NCBI RefSeq assembly: GCF_963678635.1
Contig: NC_087071.1
Span: 2,656,537 to 2,720,536, forward strand
Direction: 5' to 3'
From: Symsagittifera roscoffensis
Lineage: Eukaryota > Xenacoelomorpha > Acoela > Convolutidae
DNA length: 64,000 nt
Below are positions 13,139 through 25,013 of this stretch, piece by piece. Made by a program: the position numbers and the translations under genes. Numbering within the stretch: position 1 is the stretch's first letter; the number at the start of each line of letters is the position of its first letter. The notes beneath the pieces were generated by a model. It was given only the letters and a program-made list of their open reading frames with translations. It had not been told where the DNA came from and ran no database searches.

Positions 13139-13164
13139 TTGGAAGGTCAATTTTGTTATTTTTC

Positions 13165-13819
13165 GACCTATGACACCTTTACTTTTTCCCGAGTGCGGTG
13201 TATATTATTGAGCGAAGTTTCTCAATCGCTGCTTCTTTTATCGCTCCAATAAAGCGTTATGTTTCAATTTTAAAGGAAAATTTTTCCTCGTCATCAAATG
13301 TTTTCCGTTCAATCAACTTTTTCTTTCTTATTGTTCCCCCACACTAGATCATTCTTGCTGTCCGTTGGATACAATCATCATTGCTGTCCGTTTGAGTGTT
13401 AGTTGTTGTGGATGATTTTGTTCAATTTGATAAAGAAGATGATTGTTTATTCCAGAAGTTTTGTTTCACGATCACAGCTAAAGAAGATGATTGTTTATTC
13501 CAGAAGTTTTTTTCGCAATCACAGTTGTATGAAAAAGGTGACTCACATTTTCGCAAGGTATATTTGGGTCTATAAGGTGAATTTGCTAAAGAGGATGGAA
13601 TGTTCTTACTTTTTGTTTTGTAATGTTTGGATGAGCCACGAGAATTTTCCCAGTAAAAGCTAGTTCTACTTATTCACAATAAATTGAAGTTTAACAGTTG
13701 AACAGAGAAATGTTCTCAAAATTAAAACCTTTAAAAGTTAAAGGGACCTTCTCTCCGTCTGAGTATTGTTTTTTCCGGATCGTTGATTTTGAGTCTATTG
13801 GCCTAACACCCTAACGATC
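13165..13819. other. Non-coding, short tandem duplication
   Basis: Unique sequence follows the array edge. 'AAAGAAGATGATTGTTTATT' begins at 13432 and again at 13480 (48-base duplication), and 'TTGCTGTCCGTT' is also doubled just upstream. No domain is recognisable. Confidence 0.5.
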
Positions 13820-14085
13820 ATATGTTCATTCCCTTTTCCCCTCAGTTTTCCGACCCTCAGAGCCCCATTCCTAGCCCCCTCCCCCACCACACTACTATCC
13901 ATCCCATATTCAGACTCACTTATTACCGCTCTCCACCACCAAACACTATTCCAGGTTTCCTCCCTTCCCAACAGACACACCCTTCCAAAACCCCACATGC
14001 ATTCGCTTTCTGACCCGTCACATTTTATGCTTATCCCTTCCCCCAATTTGCGGCCCCCAAAATTTTACCTATCCCCCCATGTAAG
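13820..14085. other. Pyrimidine-rich, strand-asymmetric block
   Basis: The plus strand is dominated by C and T with runs of C ('CCCCCTCCCCC') and very few G, unlike its AT-rich neighbours. Both strands are open for 60-80 codons here, but the translations are low-complexity (Pro/Ser-rich on plus, Gly/Glu-rich on minus) and I read this as compositional, not coding. Confidence 0.6.
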
Positions 14086-15271
14086 TGAGAAGTGTATGAT
14101 TATGAACTGGGACTGGGACAAGTTCGAATTCCACTTCTTTTAAGGGGTAGAATTTTGATCCAAACAAAATAACGTACCGAGTTGCTTAACAACAGTGACG
14201 ATATGTTGCAAAAGAAACAGTGACAACAAACAGCAATGATTTCGAAAGTTATTTTATTTTTGACTCGTTGGACTTGCTACTTGTTGGCACTCCTATTGAT
14301 TTTACAATGCTATCACCTCCAGGCAGAAGTATCAAGAGCAGAAAAGCCGATTTGTTTTCATTGATTCAAGATTCAAGTGTCTTAGTCTAGAAATCCAGAA
14401 CTAGTTTGTTCGAGTGTAGCTAATTGTAATTAACATTTTCCGTTTAATCTGCAGTCAAATTTGGTTGAAAAGTTGTGAAAAATCCATTTGAAGTTTTCCT
14501 CCTGTAATAAGTTGGATCCTACGTAAGTAAAATTGTGTCGGTGCAGATTTCTGCAAAAATTTTCAAAAATTATATTCATTTTTTTTTCATTCCATTCCAG
14601 TTGTTTTTTGACTATTAGTTTAACTACCCAGGTTTGGGTTCCAAAATCTGAGACTCTTTTGCTGGTCCTGAGGAGGTATGGCAAAATAAGTGGCGCAGGA
14701 TCCCGCACGTTTCGGGTGTGATTCGCAGAACTTCTGATATAAGTGAGAAAACAAAACAATTTCATAAAAAGGATCTATAACAACCGCGTGCTCATACTCG
14801 TCATTAAGCAGTCAAATAGCATAATAGCCAATCAGAATCGAAGAAATTCATATTAAATACAGTGAAGAAAAGAATATTTAAAATTTGTTTGTTTTGTGTG
14901 TTTGCTTTCTCATTTCAACTGTGAGTGGTTATTATAGTATTTGTCTGCTTACTTTCGATTTGAAAATGCAGTGATACATATACATAGATACAGGTGCTCA
15001 TCCGCACAGAGCCGCATTCCTCGATAGACGGACGAAAAATTCAAAATTTTTTGTTAAGTCGATCAGCAACAAAACACAATTTGGTTCAACCGTACAATTC
15101 CCCCTCCACCCAACTTGATTTAGGGGGGAGAAAATATGGATTATTCGAGAAATATTTTTGAGTATACCTTAGATGCATAGTAAATAATTTGATATCCAAT
15201 TTTGACAACAAATTTATGTGCGGATTTGTTCGAAATGCATACATTATACAGAATAAATTTTAAAATTGAAT
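14086..15271. other. No supported gene
   Basis: A 111-codon minus-strand open frame (14430-14765) and an overlapping plus-strand frame are present, but neither shows a motif or splice structure I can support. The region ends at an assembly gap. Confidence 0.45.
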
Positions 15272-15471
15272 NNNNNNNNNNNNNNNNNNNNNNNNNNNNN
15301 NNNNNNNNNNNNNNNNNNNNNNNNNNNNNNNNNNNNNNNNNNNNNNNNNNNNNNNNNNNNNNNNNNNNNNNNNNNNNNNNNNNNNNNNNNNNNNNNNNNN
15401 NNNNNNNNNNNNNNNNNNNNNNNNNNNNNNNNNNNNNNNNNNNNNNNNNNNNNNNNNNNNNNNNNNNNNNN
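15272..15471. other. Assembly gap (200 N)
   Basis: Exactly 200 N, probably an arbitrary-length scaffold gap. It directly precedes one copy of a direct repeat, a common cause of assembly breaks. Confidence 0.98.
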
Positions 15472-16069
15472 AAATGACGTTTTTAACGCCTGAAAAATTC
15501 TGTTTTAAATGGTTTTGTTTTGCTACATATTTTAAGGTGATGTTTTTGTAAAGACATTTTTTTTCTATACAGATTTTTTAACTGCAAGTTTTCAAACTGG
15601 TTTTTTTTCCGGTCACGAAACTCAGAAATTCATTATCAAACTGGAAGAGGTTTTATTGTCAAACTCATTATCAAATTGGAACAGATTTTCTTTCAGGTTA
15701 ATAGCTTAAAAAACAAAATTCAGTTGAATCTTTTGAAAGCTTGGTGTATAAAAATTTCAATTTCTGAGCTTCTTTGTTCCACTTGGCCCAGAAACGACAA
15801 CTACGCATGGTATGGCAAAGTTCTATATGTTCGAAACTGAGCAGAGTATGTGTTTTTATCCCTTACAAAATTGAATTATTGCGAGAAGAATATCAACCTA
15901 CTGTCTACCCATTGTCTGTCTGTGGTTTTTTGTCAAATGTATTGCTCAGAAAAAAATTAGAAAGGTTTTATTCGAAATCTTTTCGAATATTTTGACCTTG
16001 TGGCTTAGTGTCTTAAAATTTGTCTTCGGGATTTATTTTCAATTTTTGTCTGCTAGCTTACAATCATTG
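15472..16069. repeat. Direct repeat copy 1 (941-bp offset)
   Basis: Starts at the gap edge with 'AAATGACGTTTTTAACGCC' and ends at 'GCTTACAATCATTG'. The same sequence with scattered substitutions recurs 941 bases downstream. The true left end is hidden by the gap. Short open frames here differ between copies and look incidental. Confidence 0.85.
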
Positions 16070-16412
16070 AGTTTGAAAGTTCTAGAACTTCAGTTTTATC
16101 CAACTTGACTTGAGATAATAAATGATTTTTTCCCAAGATATCTTGGTTTTTATTGAAAAACTGATTCTTGTTTCCTGTTTGTGAGACATAAAGTGTGCAC
16201 AGTTGAAAGCGCAATAAAATTTTCAACATTTTGACTAAAACTCGGTCACAAAATTAAAAGCTGAGCCTTTCAATTGGTTGGAATTTTCATATAATTGTGC
16301 AATGGCTATTTTTTAAGTTTTCAAACAAAAAATCTATTTTATTCTGGATATAATTGTTATATGCAACTTTCAAAAGATTCTTTAAGGGAGTAAAAGTCTC
16401 ACAGTTTATCAA

Positions 16413-17010
16413 AAATGACGTTTTTAACGCCTGAAAGTTTCTGTTTTAAATGGTTTTGTTTTGCTACATTTTTTAAGGTGATGTTTTTATAAAGACATTG
16501 TTTTTCTATACAGAATTTTTAACTGCAAGTTTTCAAACTGGTTTTTTTTCCGGTCACGAAATTCAGAAATTGATTATCAAACTGGAAGAGGTTTCATTGT
16601 CAAATTCATGATCAAATTGGAAGAGATTTACTTTCAGGTTAATAGCTTAATAAACAAAATTCAGTTGAATCTTTTGATAGCTTGGTGTAAAAAAATTTCA
16701 TTTTCTGAGCTTCTTCGTTCCACTTGGCATAGAAAAAAACAACTACCTATGGTATGGCAAAGACCTATATGTTCGAGTCTGGTCAGAGTATGTGTTTTTA
16801 TTCCTTACAAATTTGAATTATTGCGAGAAGAATATCAACATACTGTCTACCCATTGCCTGTCTGTGGATTTTTGTCAGTTTTATTGCTCAGAAAAAAGTA
16901 AAAACTGTTTTGTCGAAATGTTTTCGAGTATTTTGACTTAGTGGCTTAGTGCCTTAATTTTTGTCTCCGTGATTTATTTTCAATTTTTGTCTGCTAGCTT
17001 ACAATCATTG
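16413..17010. repeat. Direct repeat copy 2 (941-bp offset)
   Basis: Second copy of the segment at 15472-16069, diverged by substitutions and small indels, so it is a real duplication and not an assembly echo. The intervening sequence 16070-16412 probably belongs to the same unit, whose other copy would lie in the gap. Confidence 0.85.
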
Positions 17011-18034
17011 GTTTGTTCGGTATCGTAAGTGGGGCAAAACTCCACGTTGCCTTTGTAAAATATAGCCAATCGAAGGTTGGAAAAAAGTAATGAACGTAAG
17101 TAAAAATACAACAACACTGTCTTTCGAATTTCGAAGAAGCAAATAAATGCTCTTTAAGCTCTTTGAATTTCTAGAAAGATTTATGAAGGGCACTTTTTTC
17201 ATAATATTAACCCAACTTGAGAAAACTGGATCAACAAGTAAAGTTTTTTCCGCCAGAAATCCAAAAAATAAATTCCACTTTCGATTCTAGAAATTCTTTA
17301 CAATTTTTCGCGCCGTTTCCAGGTTTGTATTTGGAAATTGCTCTTTACCTCACTTACAGCAGATGAATTTTAATTGAACACAAAAAGTGCATATATACCA
17401 AAGAGGATCATCCTTAATTACATCAATATGTATGAATGCAGATCTGTAGTTATTATAGAATTTTATGCTCATTCTAAGACTTTTTCTTGGAAAAAAAAAC
17501 AAAAAAAATCAGCAAATATCTAAACGTTCCTTACTTTTAATTAAGTTATGGTTTTTAATGATATTTTTATTTTTGAGTTAGCAGGATATTGTAGAACGTC
17601 AACTACTAGTTCAATAAACAAAGTCTACCCAAAAAATTTTTATGATTGTTTATTTGCCGCCAAATGATTAGTTGCGAGACTTATATCAGCCTAATTGTGT
17701 CTTTTCCGCTTTTCCGCTATACTTTATTAGACCGATTTGTCAACTTTGTTCCTGACGATTTGAAGGTCTTGCGAAAAGAAACTATACTCAAATTTTGAAT
17801 ATCCACAAGTTGTCTGCGATATTTCCAACTACTCTCACAGCAATTTCTTCCGATGTATTCATATTATATGTTGATTTAACTTTTTATTATTGTTATTTAT
17901 AGCAAGATGCAGCCAAGTTATCAAAATGCAACCTGATGGCAACAGTAAAAAAGCTGATACCATGGTTTCTCACTTTTCATTAAGTTTTTTTAAATTCAAT
18001 CAAAAACAATGGAAAGGTGGGTGGAATATCTTCA
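17011..18034. other. AT-rich, no gene recognised
   Basis: Short frames only, with no motif. It lies downstream, on the minus strand, of the exon-like segment ending at 18035, so further exons or a 3' untranslated region could lie here but cannot be shown. Confidence 0.4.
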
Positions 18035-18394
18035 TTAGTCGTAATTTGTGGTCAGTAATTGCCAACCTGAATAAGGAATTGCATTGCTTCTGCCTTCAGT
18101 GCTTTTAGCGTAAAAGTCCACAATGGACTCCATTGTGTTATTGATGATTGATATATTCATCCTGGCATGAACATAATTGGCCATGATTACCGATACTAGC
18201 TTGACACGAGAAGCCTCAATTCCTGATATCACCAAATACGTGTCCTTTACTGGACAACTGTTTACAACTGTGACACCAGGATCTTCTGTCGAATTCGTAC
18301 AGCTGCATGGCGACTTATTTCCGCATGGAAAAGTGACTGTTTTTTTACCAATCACTGATCTTGTCACAGATTCTAAAACACCTATAACAAAAGC
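18035..18394 (-). pseudogene. Exon-like segment, cysteine-rich secreted family
   Basis: The open frame begins right after a good splice acceptor ('ATTATTTTCAG') and runs about 119 codons to a stop. It shows 'FPCGNKSPCSCT' with clustered Cys, a further Cys near 'VVNSC', then 'YLVISGIEASRV' and an Asn-rich stretch with potential N-glycosylation sites ('MNISIINNTM'). Segments at 30.2-30.6 and 32.5-33.0 kb share the pattern FPC-x-x-K-S-x-C-x-C-T, an acidic DP step, and '[IS]GI-x-A-x-RV'. The 511-residue gene at 43.9 kb has a looser version. No first exon with a start codon was found upstream on this strand, so it may be one exon of a gene or a broken copy. Function unknown; an extracellular location is inferred from Cys and N-glycosylation content. 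Confidence 0.5.
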
Positions 18395-18409
18395 CTGAAA
18401 ATAATTCAA

Positions 18410-21400
18410 TACTGCCTTCTCATAAAAAAACTGTATTGTTTTAGATTCGAGATAAATTTTCAGATTTAAAAATAAAACCGCTGGTCTAGTAGTGATGTAA
18501 CATTCAAGTGCAGTGTTTTTAGTCTACAACATGGGTTGTGTATCACTATGTTTCTAAAGTGTAAACATATACCTCACTGGTAGTTTCTTACGCCACATTC
18601 AATTTTTGAATTTATCCTTATCTAGGTTGAAGTTGTAACACAATGGCTCATAGTGCAACTGCTCGGCTCTGAATAGTCAGCTCGTTCTTTTTTACTCACA
18701 ACGTTTTTCTAAACGATGTGATAAAGAATAAAATTAATATATAGCAAAATCGGCTTTGAATACCGCGGTGGGTTATTTTTGACATCGTGTTGAACTCGTA
18801 TGATAGATCGCTTTCAATTTGTTTCTTCTCGTTTTCGCACATCAACATCTTTTTCAATGATATATCAGTTGGTGGAAGGAATTTTATATTTTGTCATTAA
18901 ATTGTTGCCCAAAAAACTATATGTCAATAAAAGTATAGACACAAAATTGAAGAAAAGAGTTCATGTGTTTTTTAACATTTTATTGTAAGCCAGTTCCTTC
19001 AACAATCTGAACACAAATGATATATCGTTTGTTGCTACACAATTATTTGATATTTGTTACCCAAGAGAAAAATAACATTAAAATGCAGTAACCCAAACCC
19101 GCAATGTTGCTTATCTTAAGTGTCCGCGATAAACAAAAGATGGCCAACAGACAGAAAACACTTAATGAAAGAAAAGTAATCAATAATTGATATTTCTTTT
19201 TAACTGATCGTGTTTTCGAAAAAAAAGAAACGCTACTTGATCATTTCAACTTTTTAGTAATTGACAAATCCTTCGATAAGTAAAACTTAATTTTGAAAAC
19301 TGAGTCATGAGTTTCTTTTTTAATTTGACGAATGTATTACCAAACGCGTTTGCTCTGAATCAGAACAAATTTCGAACTCCAACCGTGAACGAATAACTTC
19401 TGCTACTCTATACTGAAAACTCGAAAAATTGCTTGAAATTGTTTACGAAGGTTCTCGTGAAATGGCAAGAAACAGTAGAATTTATCTTTTCTCTTCAACG
19501 CTTTTTTTGTGGCCATCGGGGCATTTTTTGTGGTGCATTTTTTCGATACAAAGAGCCGAAATAAACTAGAAGAAATTATGTGCATTTCGATAAAGATTGT
19601 TCATATCAACAGAAACTTTTTTTACAGCGTTTGTTCTTGATTGTTCTCAAAACTTTTTGGCATTAGTTGTTAAGAGTATAGTTTTTTGTTTGAAAATTGC
19701 TTGAATGTGTTACATCACTGAAACCCAGACATATTTCATAACTAACCAGCTCGAAGCTAAAAATCACATTTTTTGCGATCGCAGCCGGAAATAATACAAG
19801 TGTGAAGATATCATTTTTTGGATATCACTACAGTGAAATTAGTCCAACAAAGTTTAGAATGTTGTTGCTGTTGATTCGCGAACAGTTTTTTTGCAAGGTT
19901 TCATCATTCATTTTACTTCTTACCGTCAGCTTCAGTTGAAAGAAGAAACATCATGCCAAATGTAGTAGTCATCAAAACCAATTGAAGTTTTTCTAATGCT
20001 TCTTGGAAGTTTTCATTTGCTAGGGAACTTAAAAGTTTTGTTTGAGCAAACTACCAATATTTTTGACAAAATCTGCTCCAGAAATTTCGTTGCAAAGCAG
20101 AAAACAATTTTATGGCTTTTTTGGTATTTTTTTTTAAATAATTGAAAATAGGAAGTGGGTTAATTTAAACGCATGTAAGTGTTTCTGCTTTTTTTGCGAG
20201 AATTGACGTTCGAAATTCAGCTAGAAAACCTTTTCATCTTTTTCTATTTTTTTTACAAAAAGTACACAAAGTCAAAATTGTATTTGCCAAAATTCCAGTT
20301 TTCAAAGACTATCTTAAAGGAGATTTATTGGAACCGAGCGTCAATTATCTAACCTACCCTCGTAAAAATACCAAGGTTTGGGATAAAGTATTTAATAGCG
20401 TTTTGTGCATCTGAAAAAAAAACAATTTTAACCAACGAAAGTAAGTTTTTTCTAAAGGACATAGTTTTTCTCAAATGGACAGAAAAACAACGTTTTGGAT
20501 GTGAAACCCTCTCGTTGCAAATATCTACTAAATGCTGATTTCTACGGAAATCATCCATGGAAAATTTTTTTAACAGTTTTTGAAATATGGCGTTTCTGCA
20601 ATCAGAAAAATGGCTGTACTGTAAATGTAGAAAAGCTTAGGTTTTTCAAAGATGATGGCTTAAGTAACTGGACCGTCGTTAAACTTAGCTCCAACTATCA
20701 AAAAAACAGCCCTTTAAAAGAGACTTTTTGACATTTAATTTCTCATGTTGTCATTAATTTTGCTCACTAGTGTCGTTTTATCGAGAAATTTTAACTTTTA
20801 TCAGTGTTTCAAACCAATTAACGTTTAAAATGGTTTTTCTTTTGTTATTCTATTTTTTGAAAACTTTTACGAATTTTTTTTTTCATTTGTTAGTTTGATG
20901 TGATAAAAATATTATGTGACCTTTCATGAAAAATGGTAACTAAAGACTGGTAATTAAACCACCGTAAAAAAATTTGTGAAAAAATTAGTTTTTGCAATAC
21001 ATTATGAAAGAGAATGTACTTCGAAAAATGTACAGAGAGCAATTTTCAGCCGAGTAGAAATACAGTTGTCTGTTTTGTATACTTTCTTAAAAATTGAAAA
21101 AAAACCGCGTTGTTAACAAAAGTTTGTGTTCAAATACTTGCCAAAGTTGCCTAACTGAGTTTATTTAAATGTTTTGATGTTTGAAAAAGTTATAATAAAA
21201 GAAAAGTTGCTTACCTGAATGATTTTAAGAGTAAAATTTCCCTCTTTTTTCGGATTTTCATTTCTTGAAGTTAAAATAAAAAAAAGGAAAATCAGAGTCA
21301 TCTGAACAATTATTGGCGAGTAGCTGCAAGTTAATCGGTAGTCTACAAGGTGAGAGCGCAAAACTTAACGCTAATACACCTGCATTTTGAAATAAACTGT

Positions 21401-22383
21401 CCAAGAAAACTATTTTAAAGCTATCAGTTTTTTTGTTGCAGAGAATTTATCTTGAGTTACTTTCTTCGAGAATTTTCTATGAGAAGTTGCCTATGAGAAG
21501 TTGTCAGCAAAATTTTTCATTTTTTATGAGAAGTTGTATACAAAAGTTGCTTTATTGTAAACAAAACTTTTCATTTTCTATGAGATGTTGCAAGCAAAAG
21601 TTGCCTCTTTTAATTTGCAAAAAATTTAACTCCTGTAACTTGAATTTAGTGTCCCTTAAATGGTCTTTTTTATGAATTAGCTTTTTTTGGCTTGCATGGT
21701 TTCGGCTCATGTTTTGTTGGCTTAGTGGCCTGAAACTGCGTTGCTTCAAGAAAAATCTAATTTCTTTGCTCCATACTGATACACAAATGGAAAATATCAT
21801 AGAAATTCAGTATTTTAGTGCAAAGTTTGTCATAACAACAATTTTGGTTTCGGCAGTTTATCCAAGATTTTTCGGCGCAATAAAAGTTTTTGAATACGTA
21901 TTTATTTTCTTTATTTCAACTTTATTTTTCTTGGATTTTTTCAACGGTTTCTAATTCAGTGGTGTTCGTTTCGTTTTGTGTTTGCAGTTTTACTTTTTTC
22001 TTTTTTCCCCAGGAAATGCAGGAGAAAATCTGTAGTGGAGAAACAGAAAGGCTAAGCTACTTTTTTCAAGACTCTTTTGTTTTCTTTTTAAAAGCTTCTA
22101 AATATGAATCCTTTTCATTCTGCTTGTGAAATCTTTTTACTAATCTCAGAAGATATCGCTTGATTGTATATAAATTTCTTTTAAGATGAATTTTTAAAAT
22201 TTCCTAACCAGCTTATACCAAGAGAATGTAGTTTAATAATTGTATTTTTCTCCAATGCTTTTTTTCTAGCAATGCTTTTTTGAAATCTTGAAATGCTTTT
22301 TTTGACATCACTTTTAAGTTTCCTTCCAATCAAGCATAGAATAATTACAGTATGACTTTTTGAGTAGTTAATCGACGACAAAA
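18410..22383. other. AT-rich, no gene recognised
   Basis: About 4 kb of sequence with many short T runs and frames of 60-80 codons that carry no recognisable motif, signal peptide plus downstream domain, or convincing splice pattern. Phrases such as 'ATGAGAAGTTG' and 'AAAAGTTGC' recur near 21480-21600, suggesting minor local duplication. Confidence 0.4.
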
Positions 22384-23042
22384 AGAGTATGTTTTTGGTC
22401 TTTCCCACATGTTCTTATGTTTTTTTCACGACAAGGCAGGAATGAAAAATGAAATATTAGAACGCATGAATGAAAAAAAAAACCATTTGCAAAATTTCGC
22501 GCACTTGTCCGTGCTCTTTCACAGTTTTTCGGGCTCTTTCACATTTTTTCGGGCTATATTTATGAAAGAAGTTTGATTAAAACAATTGAAAAAAGTGAAT
22601 CGAAGAACAAACATGGATTCTGAGTACGAGTACGAGTACGAGTTGTGATTAATAACCATCGAAACCGTACTCTCAACTTTACTTTGTAGTAGTTAGAACA
22701 TAGATGAAAGATGCCCGACTAAACATTGCTGATAAACAAGAGACGCTTATTTTATATAAAAGTAAAGCTGAGAGTACACTTTTGGGGGTTTTTAATCACA
22801 ACTCGTACTCGTACAAAGAGACTCTGTTTTTTTTCGATTCATTTTTTCAATTGTTTTTATCGGGCTTCTTTCAAAAATAGAGCCCGGAAAAATGTGAAAG
22901 AGCCCAAAAGTTCTGAAAAGGCCCGGACAAGTGCGCGAAACTATGCAAACGATTTCTTTTTTCATTCATGCGTTCTAAAATTTCTTTTTTCATTCATGAC
23001 TTGTCGTGAAAGAACATGTGTGAAAGAGAAAAAACTTACTCT
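22384..23042. repeat. 660-bp foldback (imperfect inverted repeat)
   Basis: The left arm (about 22384-22685) is an imperfect reverse complement of the right arm (about 22757-23042) around a ~70-base centre. Paired landmarks are 'GCGCACTTGTCCG' with 'CGGACAAGTGCGCG', 'GAACGCATGAATG' with 'CATTCATGCGTTC', 'CACGACAAG' with 'CTTGTCGTG', and 'CGAGTACGAGTTGTGATTAA' with 'TTAATCACAACTCGTACTCG'. Arm divergence shows age. It is probably a foldback or MITE-type DNA element without a transposase; target-site duplications are not obvious. Confidence 0.8.
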
Positions 23043-25013
23043 TCTTATTAAAATATTCGTCTATGTCCTCCAAAACAAACAGAAAGAGCAAAAACATAGA
23101 ACAACAGTTGGAACATAGTTGAAGAAGGCCTCGGGCAAAAAGAGCCCCCAGCTCATACAACTTTGCTCAGCGACCTATTGGCTTCTAAATATTGTTACTT
23201 ATTTTGCATATCTTTTTTTGCATATCGATGCTTGAAATCTTTAAAAACAACGAGCGTTGCTGTCATTGTTTTAGTGGCTTTCTTAAGCACGCGTTTTTTT
23301 CCAACATTTTCAAAGGTATAAGACAGCTGACGATTTCGGTTTCTCCTCTTTTATATTTGAAAAAACAATTTTTGGCCTCTTTTTTCTCAATTCACTTATA
23401 TCACTTGCAGTTAGTATATCTCAGAGACTTTTTTGTTGCCAAACATAAAGTTTTTTTTTCTTTGAGACAGTAAAAATGTTGGAATGTTAGTTTTTTCAAT
23501 ATTTACATCTTTGAATTTTCAAATTTGAATTGGAGTTCACATATGCAACGGCAGTATATATTTCATCGGTGCTTTAAAAGTGAGCAGAATTAAGTTGATT
23601 TCTGCAGTCCTTGAATATATTTGTTTTAAGTTTTCAAATTTGATTTAAAATGTTTCCAAGCAACTCAAGAATATTTCGACACTGTTTTGACTTCTCAACG
23701 GGTTATTTTTTGGGAGGTAGTATGACTATTGTAACCAATCGACCTTGAACCAGTTAAATTTTCTGCTAAATTTTTTTAGTTGATTGATACATTCTCCATA
23801 AAAATTTTTATAGAAGAATTTCTAGTGGAACTTAAAACAAAAATCAGAGCGAAAAATTGTATTCTTCTATTGTGAACAAAAAACTTGTCAAAATCCGCTT
23901 ATCTTTCAAATTGTACAACTTTGACATTGCGAAGTTTTTGAAATTTGTAAGTTCTCAAGGTGATCAGAAGCATTTGAATTTGCGGCTCTAAAATTCCTCT
24001 AAGTTGCTAGTGTTTGATTTGCTCAAAACGTATCTTCTTTTGTCACCGCAACGGCTCTTTTTTTTACCACCATGGACTCAAAAATCAATTGACAACGTTT
24101 TATATAAAACAATTTTTGTGACATTTTTTTTATGAATGTTACATGCTTTCAATTCGTTTTCATGGAAAAAAAACTCGATTGAAAAGTGGTACAAAAATCA
24201 GAGCGAAAGATTGAAATTAACTTTGCTATTTTAAATGCGCAAAACTGTACTTCCGAATCACTAACTCAAGGAAACTAAGTAAAAAGGCAATTAAATGTTT
24301 TCTACTGTGTCCTTCTGTCTTTGATTTATAACAAAACAACGATAGCTGATTGCTTGGGAAGTAGCACAGAGTGTTTCGACGGCCATTATTTAAACGCTAT
24401 TTAATCTAACTAAAAACAGGCAAATTTTTTCTAAAATAAAGCTTGAGATGAGTAGGTTGAAAAACATTACAAGAATCGAGTTAATTTCAGCTAAAAAACT
24501 CTTTTTGTCAAAATTTGAGGATTTTGGTTCAAAAAATGGAAAAAAATGATCCGACTTTTTAAAAAATCAATATTGTTTTTGGAATTATTGTTTTCTCTTA
24601 CTACAAAGTACACCTAAAAGAGCTTCGATTTAATACCACATTCAATACCTTATGAGTTTTCTTTCATGTAGTTAAACCGAGAATGACACTTTTCTGTCCA
24701 CAGTTATTTTTCACTATGTGAGCTGGGCACAATATTTCTCCAAACATCTTAATGATGGCCATCTGTTTTTTTTTTCTCATAGCGTCAATGCAATGACTTT
24801 AAATTGACATTTTAAAAAATTATATTGCGAAAGTATGTTCAAATTCTAAGTGGTTTGAGACCCCACGAGTTTTCTTTGACGTAGTTAAAGTCGAGAAGAA
24901 AAAACGCTCTAGTTCATAATTTTCTCTCCATTCTGTTAAATAGTCGTGTTTAAAAGTTGAAATAATATTCTCATTTTTATCACAATTCATCCGTGCATTA
25001 GCAAATAGGAAAA
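23043..25013. other. AT-rich, no gene recognised
   Basis: No supported coding sequence. The phrase 'AAAAATCAGAGCGAAA' occurs twice (about 23840 and 24194), hinting at a diverged local duplication. Confidence 0.4.

Larger units (their letters stand above)
2138..13164. repeat. Head-to-tail array of ~3.5 kb units
   Basis: The motif 'CATCCATTAAAAATGTCC' recurs at 2140, 5671, 9172 and 12696, giving periods of 3531, 3501 and 3524 bases. Unit sequences are near-identical over most of their length. Each unit junction carries an inverted repeat of 149-base arms around a 22-base spacer. Read from one spacer to the next, the array is a truncated element end (2140-2584), three complete inverted-repeat elements (2607-6115, 6138-9614, 9637-13138) and a final spacer, with similarity ending at 13164. 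No unit contains a convincing protein-coding frame. The short open frames repeated in each unit lack any recognisable motif and are not annotated. Confidence 0.9.

Noticed and set aside
2138-13164. CRISPR or bacterial repeat array
   Set aside because: Units are 3.5 kb with palindromic junctions and no spacer diversity; the surroundings are animal retroelements.
13795-14046. Gly/Glu-rich and Pro/Ser-rich overlapping frames
   Set aside because: Both are direct consequences of the strand-asymmetric pyrimidine block.
14100-14150. B-box-like 'AAGTTCGAATTCC' as a tRNA
   Set aside because: No A-box or stem-forming sequence at the required distance.
14430-14765. 111-codon minus-strand frame as a gene
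   Set aside because: Overlapped by another frame on the plus strand, with no motif or splice context; chance opening is as likely.
15774-16901. Similar plus-strand frames in both copies of the 941-bp repeat
   Set aside because: The frames start and end differently and indels between copies break the reading frame, so there is no coding constraint.
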